A DNA stretch of 64,000 nt from Amblyomma americanum (taxonomy: Eukaryota > Arthropoda > Arachnida > Ixodida > Ixodidae), in NCBI RefSeq assembly GCF_052857255.1, contig NC_135497.1, positions 116,776,294 through 116,840,293 of the forward strand, in the 5' to 3' direction. Below are positions 46,689-58,900 of the stretch, in pieces. Position 1 is the stretch's first letter, and every line of letters begins with the position of its first letter. The translations under genes were made by a program, and so were the position numbers. The notes under the pieces were generated by a model that saw only the letters and a list, made by a program, of their open reading frames with translations, was not told where the DNA came from and ran no database searches.

Positions 46689-46970
46689 CCCTTACGAAAA
46701 TTTCTTTAGACAATCTATAGACTGTATATAGACTTCTGTCTATAAAGGTTATAGACTTTCCATAGACAAATCCTAGAGAACAGTCTATATAGGCAATACA
46801 AATCCATAGACAGTTTATAGACAATCTATAGATTTATGGCCATACACATTGAGTTGACTTTTGTCCATAGACAGTCTACAGATTATGAATAGACAAAAAC
46901 AAATATCTATATGAAGGCAATAGAGTCTATAAGAAGTCTATAGATCGCCTATAGGCGATTTTTGTAAGGG
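46689..46970. mobile_element. MITE with internal TATAGAC repeats
   Basis: A 282-bp unit with terminal inverted repeats CCCTTACGAAAAT / ATTTTTGTAAGGG. The interior consists of about fifteen variants of TCTATAGAC and its complement on both strands. No coding capacity. Target duplication not clear. Confidence 0.7.
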
Positions 46971-47317
46971 GGGAGAGAGCGCTGTATTTGCGCTCAGCTG
47001 GAAGACAGTAGTAAGGACGCGATATAGGCGAGCGCGAGAGAAGACGTGAGGTGGAACCTCCTTCTTTTTGTTCTCTTAACGGTCGGCAGGCAACCCATCG
47101 CCTGAAGTGCCACCGATATCGTACATTAGAGAGTTTTAGCGTAGCGTATACCACTAGCGCTTACCGCCCATCGCATGCAGCCAATGCGCATGCGTAGGCG
47201 TCTGCTCGCGGTACGCGTAAGGCGGTAGCGCTGGTGGCATATGCTACGGTCAGCCACTTCATGTGATATTTAGTACAAAAAATAATCTAATTCCTCTTGC
47301 ATTTTTTGAAACGGCAG
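46971..47317. other. Spacer between the MITE and a SINE
   Basis: About 350 bp. CACTAGCGCTTACCG and GGTAGCGCTGGTGG-type stretches (about 47150-47240) form an imperfect inverted repeat. Otherwise nothing. Confidence 0.4.
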
Positions 47318-47475
47318 CCGCATTTCGATGGAGGTGAAATGCGAAAACGTCCGTGTGCTGTGCGATGTTTCCGCACGTTAAAGAACCCAAGGTTGCCTAA
47401 TTTAGTCTGGAGCCCTCCGCTACGGCGTCCCTCGTAGCCCATGCGTCACTCCGGGACGCGAAACACCACAATTTA
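47318..47475 (+). repeat. Ruka-like SINE body, tRNA head missing
   Basis: Plus strand CATTTCGATGGAGGTGAAATGCG, GTGTGCTGTGCGATGT, GCACGTTAAAGAACCC and AGCCCTCCGCTACGGCGTC match the complement of the 31033-31261 body, in order. Confidence 0.78.
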
Positions 47476-47861
47476 CAAATTACAATCTTAATTCTGAAAA
47501 ACACCTGAAGACTCGCGAAGATTCCCTTTCCGGTTTCGGTCCAAATTTAGACTTAAAGGGATACCGAGGACAATTCTATCCAATAACCGTTCTAGGTAAA
47601 AATTGTTTACCTGGCTATGTTAACGTTTGCCCGGCAGTAAAAAGCTCATTTGTGGCCGAGAAAATTAATTTAAAAAATTTTCACGCCACTCGAGTCAAAC
47701 TCGTGACGTGCACACCGACAAGGACTATAGTTACCGCAGTTTTGAATGTGAGGGGCAGTGTTGCATAGCCTCTGGGATCCGCGACAATAATTTGTTGTTG
47801 ACACACGCGGTTTGCTTGCGAAATTGGCCGATGATGGCGACACCTGAATTTTTTTTTCTGG

Positions 47862-48156
47862 ACAGGAAGTGGCGCAGTCATTCTCTCCTATCTCGGTGGA
47901 CACCCGAGCCGCGCCGTAAGGGAAGGGATAAAGGAGGGAATGAAAGAGGATATAGAGAAAGAGGTGCGGTAGTGGAAGGCTCCGGAATAATTTCGACCAT
48001 TTGGGAGTCTTTAACGGGCACTGACATCGCACAGCACACGGGCGCCTTTTTGCGTTTCGCCTCCGTCGAAACACAGCCGCCGCTGTCGGGTTCGAACCCG
48101 GGAACTCCGGCTCAGTGGCCGAGCGTCCTAACCACTGAGCCACCGCGGCGGGTTAG
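47862..48156 (-). repeat. Ruka-like SINE, long-tail variant
   Basis: On the minus strand a tRNA-like head (TGGCTCAGTGGTTAGGACG; B-box GGGTTCGAACCCG) is followed by the shared body. The extra 3' segment (GTGGACACCCGAGCCGCGCC, GTGGCGCAGTCATTCTC on +) is absent from the 31033 copy. It lies about 390 bp upstream of the gene B coding exon. Confidence 0.85.
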
Positions 48157-48540
48157 CCTGTATTTCGCTTTTTGGTCTTTTCTTTTTGACCTTACAATTC
48201 CATAGTCTGTTGACAGAGGCTAGCTTCAACTTGTGCTCAGTGTCCGTTTAAAAACCCTTGCAAAAGAGAAAATTGCCCAAATGTAACATCACTGCCCGTG
48301 TCACTTTCCTACAACAGCAAAATGCGCCATATCCATAAGCACTGACAGAGCTTTTGTTGATATCGGCTGCGGTCATTGCTGCCATTTGCTGTGGTTGTTA
48401 AGCCTTGTTTTTGTTTGTTGTCAGGAAAGTGGCTCACGTGAAACACAAATTTAATAAGCTTCGAATATTTATGAATTATTCACAACAAATGTTCATGACG
48501 ATAGCATATCGGAATCAGAATTTTCGTTTTGTTTTTTCCA
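48157..48540. other. Probable 5' intron of gene B
   Basis: The segment ends in TTTTCGTTTTGTTTTTTCCAG, a strong polypyrimidine tract and acceptor, 64 bp before the start codon. This implies an upstream non-coding exon that I could not locate. Confidence 0.55.
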
Positions 48541-48604
48541 GTGGAAAGAGTGGTGGCTGCTAGTTGCACAACAAAGAAAGTGAGCGGCATAGCGAGGCGG
48601 CATA

Positions 48605-49507
48605 ATGGAGAAGAATCCAGAAAAAGTCCTTGCTGCGGGGCCCGAAGTCATGTGCCACGAAGACGAGTGTGTGGAAGGAACTCCGAGGAAAATAATCAAA
48701 AACGTCCTGGTAATAAGCTTCGGCTTTGTGCTCTTATTCAGCGCATTCCAGTCTGTGACCAACCTGCAAAGCAGCATCAACTCCGAGGCGGGCTTGGGCA
48801 CCTTCACTATGGCGACCATCTACGTGGCGCTCGTGCTGTCGTGCATGTTCGTGCCCACGCTCTTGATCCGCAAGCTGAGCCTCAAGAACACGCTGGTCGT
48901 GTCCATGGCCATGTACACGTTCTACTTCGCGGCTAACTTCTACCCGACCTGGGGCACCCTGATTCCGGCTTCCATCCTGATGGGTTTGGGCGGCGCGCCC
49001 CTTTGGACATCGAAGTGCGCCTACCTGACCACCGTGGCCAACGAATACGCGGTCAAGACCCGCCAGAAGCCCGAGGACGTGGTAACCCGCTTCTTCGGAC
49101 TCTTCTTCATGATCTTCCAGACAGCGCAGATTTGGGGGAACCTCATATCTTACTACGTGCTCAAGCCGGCCAGTCGGCCGTCCAACGCCAGTGTAAACAT
49201 CGCCAGCTGTGGCATCAGCTTCGTTACAGCCGAGGACGATGCAGACAACGAGAACCTGCAGCGGCCGGACGACACCAAGTTGTACACGCTCATGAGTATC
49301 CTCACTGCATGCGCGGTACTCGCAGTGTTCAGCATGCTGCTAATGCTGGACCCATTGGCTGCGCCGGCTAGGCTTGTCTCGAAGAAGCCTGTCTCGCTGC
49401 TCGTGGAGACGCTGAGGCATCTGCGCAAGCCGTACCAGTGGGCCATACTGCCGCTCACCGTGTACAGCGGCGTCCAGCAGGCCTTCCTCATCGCCGACTT
49501 CAACCAG
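48605..49507 (+). CDS. UNC93 gene B, coding exon 1
   Basis: 903 bp, 301 codons, ending LIADFNQ at donor CAACCAG|GTAACG. The exon itself probably starts at 48541, after the TTCCAG acceptor. Confidence 0.93.
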
Positions 49508-50822
49508 GTAACGACGCGGGGGGGGGGGGGGCAATAGGACTAGAGGAATGTGCGTGTTTAGTAGAGGAACAGCCCGCCGTGCCAGAATCGATCAATGATT
49601 CGATATCGGCCTAATAATTGGTTGCATAGGGATACTCATCGAAATAAAATCTTAGCGTGTTTACTTCTTCAGAACAAACATTAGAAAGGTCTTTCTCATT
49701 TTAATAATAATAATTGGTTTTTGGGGAAAGGAAATGGCGCAGTATCTGTCTCATATATCATTTCTCATTTTAGCCGAATTGATGTCAGGTATGTGTCTTT
49801 TATGCGTTACATGTGAAAACAAACCTCCCGCTGTTCGCTAAGAACGCAGTTTCCGTTTAATGGGAGAATAGCTGACAAAATAAAGTTGATCCTCTGTTTG
49901 TAAGTTAGGCACAGGAGTTGCGTACGTAACATGTTTTACCTTTTGTTTCAGGCTTACGTGAGCTGCGCTCTTGGTATTCACTACGTTGGCTTCATCATGA
50001 TCACCTATGGAGTGGCGGATGCCATTTTCTCGATGGGATTCGGCCTCATCACAAAAGTAATCGGCAGGGTGCCCGTATTTATTTTTGGATCTGTTGTGAA
50101 CGGCGCTATACTGGTTGTGATGTGCACGTGGAGACCTACGCCTGATGATTTCTACGTCTTCTTCGTCATTGCCGGCTGCTGGGGCATCGGAGACGCCGTG
50201 TGGCAGACTCAAGTAAACGGTAAGCCTTTCACTGTCTGAGAAAGCAAGCTGTCAATTTGAGCGCTTGTTTGTATTTTTTTTGCTTATTGGCCTTTTCTTT
50301 TTTCTCTTTCTGCTCCGCTTGAAGAAGAAAACAAGGTAGTCACTTTCTGGGAGTGCTTGCTAAAGTAACTGAAATATGTTAGGTTCATTCGGGTGAATGT
50401 AAGAGAGCGTGAGTGCTTATATATCGAAACATCCCTGCATCCTGTTTTACTGTAAACGCTTAGGCAGGAGTATCTTCTAAAGCAAAGCAAAGAATGATAA
50501 AGTGTAATGCATAGGAGTGCTTTTGCATTTTTTACGGTGATGTAATAGTAAATCTTTTTATGGGCTCAGACCATTCAATTTTCTCGCAGCCTTCTATGGG
50601 ACAGTGTTCACCGATGATGAGGAAGCTGCCTTCGCCAACTACCGCCTTTGGGAATCTTTCGGGTTCATCATCGGGTTCGCCATCCAGAAGGTTCTTGCCA
50701 TCCACCACAAGGTTGTGGTCGTGGTGGTTTTCTTAGTCGTCGGAATGCTGGGCTACCTGTCTATCGAGATCCACCTAAAGTTCAAGAAGAAGAGCCAGTT
50801 GACTGTCACGATTTCCAGCTGA
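48605..50822 (+). CDS. UNC-93-like membrane protein, gene B (3 coding exons)
   Basis: Exons join as 48605-49507, 49952-50219 and 50590-50822: 1404 bp, 467 residues, close to the usual UNC93A length. The junctions are GT-AG with phases 0 and 1, as in gene A. Membrane spans fall near residues 33-52, 68-88, 94-111, 118-138, 162-186, 229-249 and 279-299, with four or five more in exons 2-3. Shared family stretches: TNLQSSIN, GLGTF, FAANFYP, GNLISYYV, ALGIHYVG, WGIGDAVWQTQVNAFYG and the EEAAFANYRLWESFGF block near the end. The N-glycosylation sequon NAS (194-196) lies in the large loop. The start ATG follows a consensus splice acceptor, so the gene probably has a non-coding leader exon. The cellular role is inferred only from the family: ion-channel regulation or receptor trafficking are known for distant members. 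Confidence 0.93.
49508..49951 (+). other. Intron 1 of UNC93 gene B
   Basis: 444 bp, phase 0, GTAACG...TTTGTTTCAG. Contains a G14 run (49518-49531) and, at 49706-49768, the truncated tail (GGAAATGGCGCAGTATCTG) of the SINE variant seen at 47862. Confidence 0.9.
49706..49768 (-). repeat. SINE tail fragment in intron
   Basis: GGGAAAGGAAATGGCGCAGTATCTGTCTCATAT-type sequence matches the 3' segment of the 47862-48156 SINE. Heavily truncated. Confidence 0.6.
49952..50219 (+). CDS. UNC93 gene B, coding exon 2
   Basis: 268 bp (89 codons plus 1 base). It encodes AYVSCALGIHYVG through GDAVWQTQVN. Donor AAACG|GTAAGC. Confidence 0.93.
50220..50589 (+). other. Intron 2 of UNC93 gene B
   Basis: 370 bp, phase 1, GTAAGC...TTCTCGCAG. 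No repeat recognised. Confidence 0.9.
50590..50822 (+). CDS. UNC93 gene B, coding exon 3
   Basis: 233 bp including TGA at 50820-50822. The last span (VVVVVVFLVVGMLGYLSI) is followed by a short basic tail (KFKKKSQ). No canonical AATAAA follows closely; AATAAG at about 50908 is the nearest candidate. Confidence 0.92.
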
Positions 50823-52092
50823 TGGTCGTGATGGACTATTCAAGGACTCCATGCAAGGACTAAAGCCGACCGCTGGCGGGCGGAATGCACTGATGACTCT
50901 TTCACAAATAAGGACGTAGCTTGTATTTAAGCTTGAAAATAGTAAACGTTGATTTTAGATACGCCCCTTTTGGTGCGAAGGTGCTGCACCTGCGAGGATC
51001 TCAAGCACGAAATATTAGCGAGTAATCAGCCAATTTTTAAGCCGAGCTCACGTAAAGCCTCGTCTAAAGACGATTCGTTACCAGTCATGACATGATATAG
51101 AAGACCAGGTATTTTTAGTCGAGCCGGGAATGGAGCCGGTAACCTATCATTTCTTACAGGCTACCTCGTTACTGATTGAGCCGCAGATACAATTTTTTTT
51201 TGCCTTTCACGGTATTTACTGGAGAAAATCTTATGTGCAGGAGCCCTGTTACAATGGAGCGCGCTAAGGGGCGTGAAAAAAAGAAAGGCCGCCACCGTCT
51301 GGAAGACGTCGAAGTAACGAGCGTTAACTGTTTGGTTTACTAGATGAAGAAAGCGAAGAACGCGCCGCTCGTCTAGAGAAACGGAATGTAATAAGTACCC
51401 TTTGAAACGGGGTGGATTATCACCATGCTCGGCTACGCGTGCACGCACGCCGCCTAGCGGAACGATCGCCCGTCTAGCGCCACCTATCAGAAAAATTACG
51501 ATGGATGTCTACCCATTGTCGAGTTGCACCCCGTCAAGATACGTCCCAAACAAAATTTGATTCATTTGGGGGGGGGGGGGGGTCAAGATGGGCCTAGAAT
51601 TCGGCTTGTGGTGCGATATGGTAACGCTTCAATTAGTAATTGCATGTATACAATGTTTACCTATTATTTAATTGTGGTTTTATTTCTATGCCACAACCCA
51701 TAGGATTTTAGTTCCCTACCAAATTCGGTATACAACTGTCCCCGGATGGGTGCCCATTGTTGTCGGAGTAAATATAGCGGAACGAATGTATACGTCTATA
51801 GCGGTCCCGTAATGGCGCAGTTTCCCTATCTGTTTTAGAATATTTTTGGTGATGGGGGGGGGGGAGGGGGTGAAAGGGATAAGAGGGCACAAAAAATTTT
51901 AATGGCCGCCATGTTGGATTCGAGAAACCCAAACTATGCCGTCTATTAGTACCCTGACATCATACTCACATTGTTCCCCCTCTATCCACCATACTGGACC
52001 GTGACGTCATCATTGGCACGTGGCATTTGTTTCTACAATGGTATTGTAGCTGGCGCTAGAAGTCTCAATGCAAGATGCGCTGTTTTCTAGTT
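50823..52092. other. 3' flank of gene B, no further gene
   Basis: Holds the presumed 3' UTR, then unassigned sequence with G-runs at 51568-51582 and 51856-51864. A CGTGACGTCATC box lies near 52000. Confidence 0.4.
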
Positions 52093-52235
52093 GCAGCCAC
52101 AGATGGCGCTTTGATCTCAGGGTGGTAGGAGACGTCACGAAATCTCGAAACGTGATGAGTATTTGCTGCCACAGATGGCGCTGTGATCAAGGGTGGTAGC
52201 AAACCCCACGAAATTTCGAAACGTGATGAGTAAGA
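52093..52235. repeat. 72-bp tandem duplication (2 units)
   Basis: Units 52093-52164 and 52165-52235 both read GC(A/T)GCCACAGATGGCGCT, TGATC, GGGTGGTAG, CACGAAAT(C/T)TCGAAACG and TGATGAGTA. Recent, because the match is nearly perfect. Confidence 0.88.
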
Positions 52236-52809
52236 GCTAACGCTCTTAAAATCGTTGGCTTTGAGCAGAAGCACATGACACTGGCAGCGTGTGTTCCAAC
52301 AACAGCTGATGCTGCTGGTGCAGCGCGGACTGCACGCCGGAGGAGGGAGGGAGGTCTTCGATATATTTTCAGCAAGGAAGATGAGGTCGGCGCCGACGAG
52401 CGCGGAATGAAACGCGATAATAACCGTAAGCTTGTTCACGCACTTTCGAGCATTGCGCGCTCAATTCTACTTCCGACTACGGAAAAGGTCGTATTTCTTG
52501 CTTTTTGAATCCGCTTGCTATAGTTATGAGTGCCCTTCGAAGAAAACGTAGAATTAATAGCATTAGCTTATGACCGTTTCGCCCGACTACACACAGCATT
52601 CGAGTGGCTTAAAATACTATGTTACAGCACGTTCAGCTTGAGTTGGCACAGCTTGGTTTGAAAGAGGACGGCCTTTTATGGGAGGACTCTCGTACACTGG
52701 TCTCTTACTCGTATACGTTTTCTTACTCGTATACTAGTCTCTGGAGGGGAGAGGGGCCGAAGGAGTTGCAGGGCAGAATACTCATTCAGTTCATGTCACA
52801 GTTCGTGGT
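52236..52809. other. Spacer before PLE
   Basis: No gene. TCTTACTCGTATAC(G/T) is directly repeated at 52703-52735. Confidence 0.4.
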
Positions 52810-53995
52810 GAAGGTAACGGGAAAGATGAGGACGAAAGGATAACGCAAGACACGACACGTGTCGCTCTTTCGCAACTATTTCTTTATTGGAAGAACACAG
52901 AATATAAACCCACCTCGTGAAAAAAATTTACAAAAAAAAAGAGAGAAAAGTAGAAACCAAAACGATAACGTGGATATCGCTGGGGGCAAGATATTCAGCT
53001 GGAGAGAAAAGCTGGGTAACAAGACACATGGCTCACTATTCTGTAAACATCGCTGTCACAATCATGGAACACCAGAAGAAAACCAGTACTGCGTGTGGCC
53101 TATATATGTTAGTTCCTTCGCAGTCAGAACAACATATGGTGCGCTTATACAAGATTATCCCTGCCTATATATGTAAAAAACCTCGATAATCTCGCATGAA
53201 AGTCGCTCCATATGCGTTGCTAATATTTCTGCTCGTTCATAAAATGGGCTACAACCTTTACATTCCCAACAGTGGTCAGCCAGATGTAAAGACTTTGATC
53301 CTGAGAGCGAATTTTCATGTTCTTTCAGTCGCACGATCAGACAACGTCCTGTTTGTCCTACGTAGGTCTTGCTGCAAGAAACCGGTAGTTAGTACACCAC
53401 GCCTGATTTTCAAGGAACGAACCCTGAGGAATGACACGTTTTAGATCTTTCTGTTTTTGTCTGTTCCGATTGGTTATTGTTCTGCCTACCAGACCGCGAA
53501 CTTTTGAGGGCTTGTTAGGGGCCGAAAAAATTACTTGGAAATCATAGCGCTTACCCATATTGTTGAGACTGAGCGAAATTTGCCGATGTTTTATGGCAGC
53601 ACTACCTTTTTCTTTTTTGCTTGTGGTCATCATTTTCCTTCTTCGGTGGATTTCCTTTACCCAGCGAGTTTTCCGCAACCAGATCTGAAATCCACGGAAG
53701 AAGGAAAATTGTGACAAGCAAAAAAAAAAGTGGTGTTGCCAACTTTTCTGCAATGTTTTCAAGATAGTGTACCACGTATCTTGATACTCAGCTTTTATCC
53801 TCAGTTGAATATCTTGCTCAGCGATATCCATGTTATCGTTTTGGTTCCTAAGCTTTTCACTTTTATTTTTAGAAATTTTTTTACTAGGTGGGTTTATATT
53901 CCGTATTATTCCAAAAGAGATTCAGTTGCGAAATAGCGCTCATGTTGTGTCTTTCTTCTTCCTTTTGTCCTCGTCTTTCGCGCTACCTTCACCAT
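52810..53995 (-). mobile_element. Penelope-like element with inverted terminal segments
   Basis: Inverted copies of about 70 bp bound the element. GTGAAGGTAACGGGAAAGA, GAGGACGAAAGG and CTTTCGCAAC at 52810-52880 match the complement of 53925-53995. On the minus strand, IGKR-like KRYDFQVIFSAPNKPSKV (about 53560-53510) precedes a GIY-YIG core read as SGVVY, a stop, then LPVSCSKTYVGQTGRCL (about 53390-53340), then a degraded C/H tail (CCSDCE). The RT domain is absent and stops interrupt the frame. The terminal inverted repeats resemble the pseudo-LTR arrangement of PLEs. Confidence 0.82.
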
Positions 53996-54305
53996 GAATT
54001 CAATTCAACTCGCTCAACTTTCCGCCTTACTACTTTATTTCACAGAGCTGACAATCTGTGAAATAAACAACTGTCTTTACTTCACTTTCGCGATATCTGA
54101 TGTGATTGACTGTTCGATGTTCGTTTCAGCGAGCAGTGTTGTTAAAAAAGAGTACGAAATTGACTTTCCGGGCACAGCAGAAAATAGCCGTTGCGCTGGT
54201 TTACAAGAATCATTTATGACGCTATTGGTTAGGCTGATATGATATTTCTCATTAGGCGTTCTTTGTTGGCGCGGGAGCCATGCGGTGCCCCTACATACTT
54301 GAAGT
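53996..54305. other. Spacer, no feature
   Basis: About 310 bp without recognisable structure apart from a short open frame. Confidence 0.4.
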
Positions 54306-54562
54306 GACGTTATGATGATGATGATGAATTTTTATGGCGCAAGGGCAGCTATGGCCAAAGAGCGCCATGTCACAAGGTATTTTTTCTTTTTCTCAAGGTG
54401 GGGTCAGAGACCCATTTCCCAAGCATTTCACCCTAAATAAGCCGAGCACCAGACCAGGGGAAAGCTTGTACCCATTGTATCACCGGTGGGTACCTGGGGA
54501 TCGAACCCCGCACCTCCCGCATGCGAGGCGGATGCTCAACCACTTGGCCACCGCTGCGGTCT
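54306..54562 (-). repeat. tRNA-derived SINE, family 2, near full length
   Basis: On the minus strand: GACCGCAGCGGTGGCCAAGTGG with an A-box like that of a tRNA, B-box GGGTTCGATCCCC, body ACCCACCGGTGATACAATGG and TTCCCCTGGTCTGGTGCTCGG. It ends CTTGCGCCATAAAAATTCATC and a (ATC)n tail (54312-54328 on +). Confidence 0.85.
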
Positions 54563-55537
<975 letters not shown>

Positions 55538-55574
55538 CACCGGCCTGCCTCAATGTGGCGCCAGTTTTCCCGAC

Positions 55575-55985
55575 TACACTCGTACCAAAATTGTGAACAA
55601 CCGTTTGTCGTACTGCGTTCCGGGTGGTGTCATGCGATTTCTCCTTGCGTATAGCTTACATGTGCTAATCAAGTTGAAGGCTAGCTGGCACGAATTCGAA
55701 CCGACGACATATGCACCTTCAATTGTGTGCCTTCTCAGACTCTTTACTTCTTCCCTTAAGGAGCGGGTGAGGTGTGCACCGAGATGTGAGACAGTTACTG
55801 CGCAATTTCTTTTCCTCAGTAACCAATTCCCGTATCAAAATTGTGACGCAACTGTTCGTTGTACACCGCTGCGGATGGTGTCATACGATTTCTCGTTGCA
55901 TATAAGCATACGCCTCTTAGTCAGGTTGGAGGCTCACTCGCGACTCGTATTCGAACCGAGTGCTTCACTCGGACGTTTGTGTATT
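55575..55985 (-). repeat. Two direct SINE-like units, period about 257 bp
   Basis: Units at 55575-55735 and 55832-55985 share (GTA[CT]CAAAATTGTGA), GGTGTCAT(G/A)CGATTTCTC, TTGCGTATA / TTGCATATA and (AATTCGAACCG / TATTCGAACCG). The last, on the minus strand, gives CGGTTCGAAT, a pol III B-box-like motif. A tRNA-derived origin is an inference. Confidence 0.55.
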
Positions 55986-58900
55986 CACGCTTGTGGAGTC
56001 AGAGTTCGGAGACATGTCTTCCTTTCATTTCTCAGTGGGCAACCTGCGGCGAGGTCGAACGCTCCCGATGACACACTGATGTTTTCGTCTTCACAGCAAG
56101 TAAGCAGTCTTAAGCGCCCTCTGAATTTTTTTGTTTGCGTTTAAGTTGCTGGGGTGTTCTTGCCTTCTTAGGTGACCATTAGAACCAGCACATTGCGCGA
56201 TTCCCGATGACGGCGCAGCTGCCGACGAACTTTTCGCACATGCGTGCGCTGTGTTGTGTCTGTCTTTCTCTGTCCCTTTGTCCCGTGTTGCGCTACTCTC
56301 ACTTTACACAGGAACAAACTCGCGAGCACATTCTTATCGCCTTCCACGAACTTATCTGCTTTTCGGTGTACGGAGGCATTCAACTGGGCTACAGGAGGTG
56401 AATCTTTTACTTGAGAAACTTTGTGACCTTTTTTTTTTTTACCTTGGGGTGAATTACTTCCGTGTTACATTATCATGGGTGCAAAACTGCTTTACTGTAC
56501 CGAGGGTAACAAAAAAACACCACCCACTGTTCCCTCGTCTGGTGTTTCACAGTGATGCTTAGAAAAAGCTACTAGATAAGCAAACAATTTCATATCCGCA
56601 TTAGAGTGGCACTCAGCGGCGAACACTATCAATAAGACGCTATAAGCGGTTCTGAAAAGCATTATTAATGTGAAATAGGCAGCCTGTTGCATATGTGAAA
56701 GCCCACATTGGCTTGAGCATACATTAGCACACACAAAAACGCTGTCTGAAGTGCATTCTTTTTATTTTAACAATCAAAAGCTAACAGCTAGTTACCTTGT
56801 GAACACAAGTACCCTGGCTGTGCAACTTAATTAGATCCGGAGATATTTTTAATAGGAGTACTGGATGCTGGAAGGTAAACAGTTCTTCTGCATGTAGAAA
56901 TTTATGATAGTCGTTCGTTACTAGCGTCAAAAAAATTCAAAAAAGGCCTTCCAGTTGCATGACGAACACGTGAACCTTCGAATTTTAAGCACCGATTCAC
57001 TAAGAAACAAGCTGTATGACCTCGAAAGAAGTTAGTCTTGTTTGTAGCGCAGCGCCATGCAACCCAACCAACCCGAATGACGCAGCAATTCACGCATAGA
57101 AGGCGAGACACGCACGAATGCGTATTGTGGTCTCGTTCGAGCGCGTAATGTTATCGTCACGGCCTTCTTATTATGCACCATTGTTTCACGGTCCGCTTAA
57201 CTTATCCGCGATACATTAGTGGTGCGAGAGAGTCCCAACCTAGGGTTTCAATCTACTCTGTCCCCTTAACCTAAATTTGGCCATTTAATGAGCTTGCACA
57301 TCGCTGTCGGAGCATCACCAAATGCGTGCGCATACGTGTGCACAGCTCGATCGCTTGCAGCTGATTCAAACTACGTCCGTGTACCTGTTCTATTAATGAT
57401 TAATTTTGTGCACTTTAGTCTATGCACAAGACTTCTACCATGAACCACTTGAACTTGCCTCGCACACGCATATGTTTCATGCCGGCATTAGCTTCTCCCG
57501 GTTGATCCTATAGAGCCAGACAAGGCGCCTTTGCTAGTTGTTGTCGCATTTCGAATGAAGAAAGAAAACTACCCGACTCCCCCTGTCCGGCTGCTGCACC
57601 CGAAAGGGTAGCAGCCTGGCAGGTTGACTCGAAGCGCTTTTACGTCGCCGTCGGTGTAACCGAGAGCGAGGGCAGCGATGGGGTGGCGGGGAGCGGAGAC
57701 CGGCCGTGGGCGAGCGAACGAATGTACCGCCGCTCTCTCATAGATGGCGTGAGAGTGGTGCGTGCCGTGCGCGCCGTCGTCCATCACCACTCCAAGTGCG
57801 GAGGTATGATTGCTAGAGGAGGGGAGGTTTGTCTGCAGCGGCACTCGCACCCACGAGCTGCCTCCTCGCAGTCGCGCCACGCTCCGCTCCGTTGGCGGAC
57901 GGTGCTGTGAAATGTGTTGCACGCGATAGATTGTCCGCATCGGCCACGCCACTCACAGCGTTTTCTTCCTAATAAAGACCGTCTGCTTATGAACCAGTCA
58001 TTGATGCAGCTGGCTGAACATGAATGCATCCATTTATCCGACCACAAATACACCTTCATGACAATCAAAGACTGGGAGAAGAGTGTAGCTTGAAGAAAGA
58101 GCGTCTGTGGAAAATAAAGAGTGCTTTGTAACTGAATATACATACACGTATCCCTCAAATTATTTACCTCAATATATCGCAAAATGAAAACACCTACAGA
58201 ACTGCATTCAAATTTCGCATTAGGGAGTACTGTAATCGTCTTTAGAATTTGTTTTCTTCAAAAACCGAGAGGCAAACACCAAACGTGGGCATTCCCGTGC
58301 TACCACTGGGGCGAAAGGCGTCCACGCTGCGTCTGTTTGGAAGCTTGATGGTGAATGCTGGCAGCTGCACACCACGTGACCTACGTTGACCAAACGGCGG
58401 AGCAGTGGCGCGGTGTAGCACGGGCAAAAGGACCATGGTACTCTGAAATTTATGCAGTGATTTTAGGTGCTTTGTCCCCGGTATTGGAGAAGGGAGCGGC
58501 GGCGCTGCTGTTGCCCACTCTTCAACGGGTTCCTATGGTGTTCGGAGTTGGTCTGCAAACAGAATTGGTGACTTGCTTTGCGTCGCGTGCCTGTTGCATA
58601 AAACAACGAAATATAAAACAAAGAGAAAGTCTGTGATGTCTTATTTTTAGTTGCTGCGCGTCAGTGGAATCTAGAAATGCATAATCATGGGATGGTAAGC
58701 CCCACAGCCTATACCTTTATTCATAAGCGTACACATTTTTCACTAGTGACGCGTGATTTTTTCCACAAATTTTTCCTGCCATTCATGTATTGGCCTTTAT
58801 GGGCCGCTTTATGCCACTTTTCCTTTTTCAAAATGCAACGTTCTGCTGGTATCCATAGTAATAGTACACAGGGGCTGCGACGTTGGCCAAATGATGCAGA

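Noticed and set aside
46720..46960. CRISPR-like array
   Set aside because: The TATAGAC units are short, on both strands and irregularly spaced, and this is a eukaryotic MITE with terminal inverted repeats.
54440..54560. tRNA gene call suggested by A- and B-box sequences (also 8440-8500, 31180-31260, 48080-48150, 61250-61320)
   Set aside because: The boxes are parts of SINEs repeated in the window with shared non-tRNA bodies; no proper cloverleaf anticodon arm was found.
57505..57520. GGTTGATCCT, resembling the start of 18S rRNA
   Set aside because: Only a 10-bp match. The following sequence is not rRNA.
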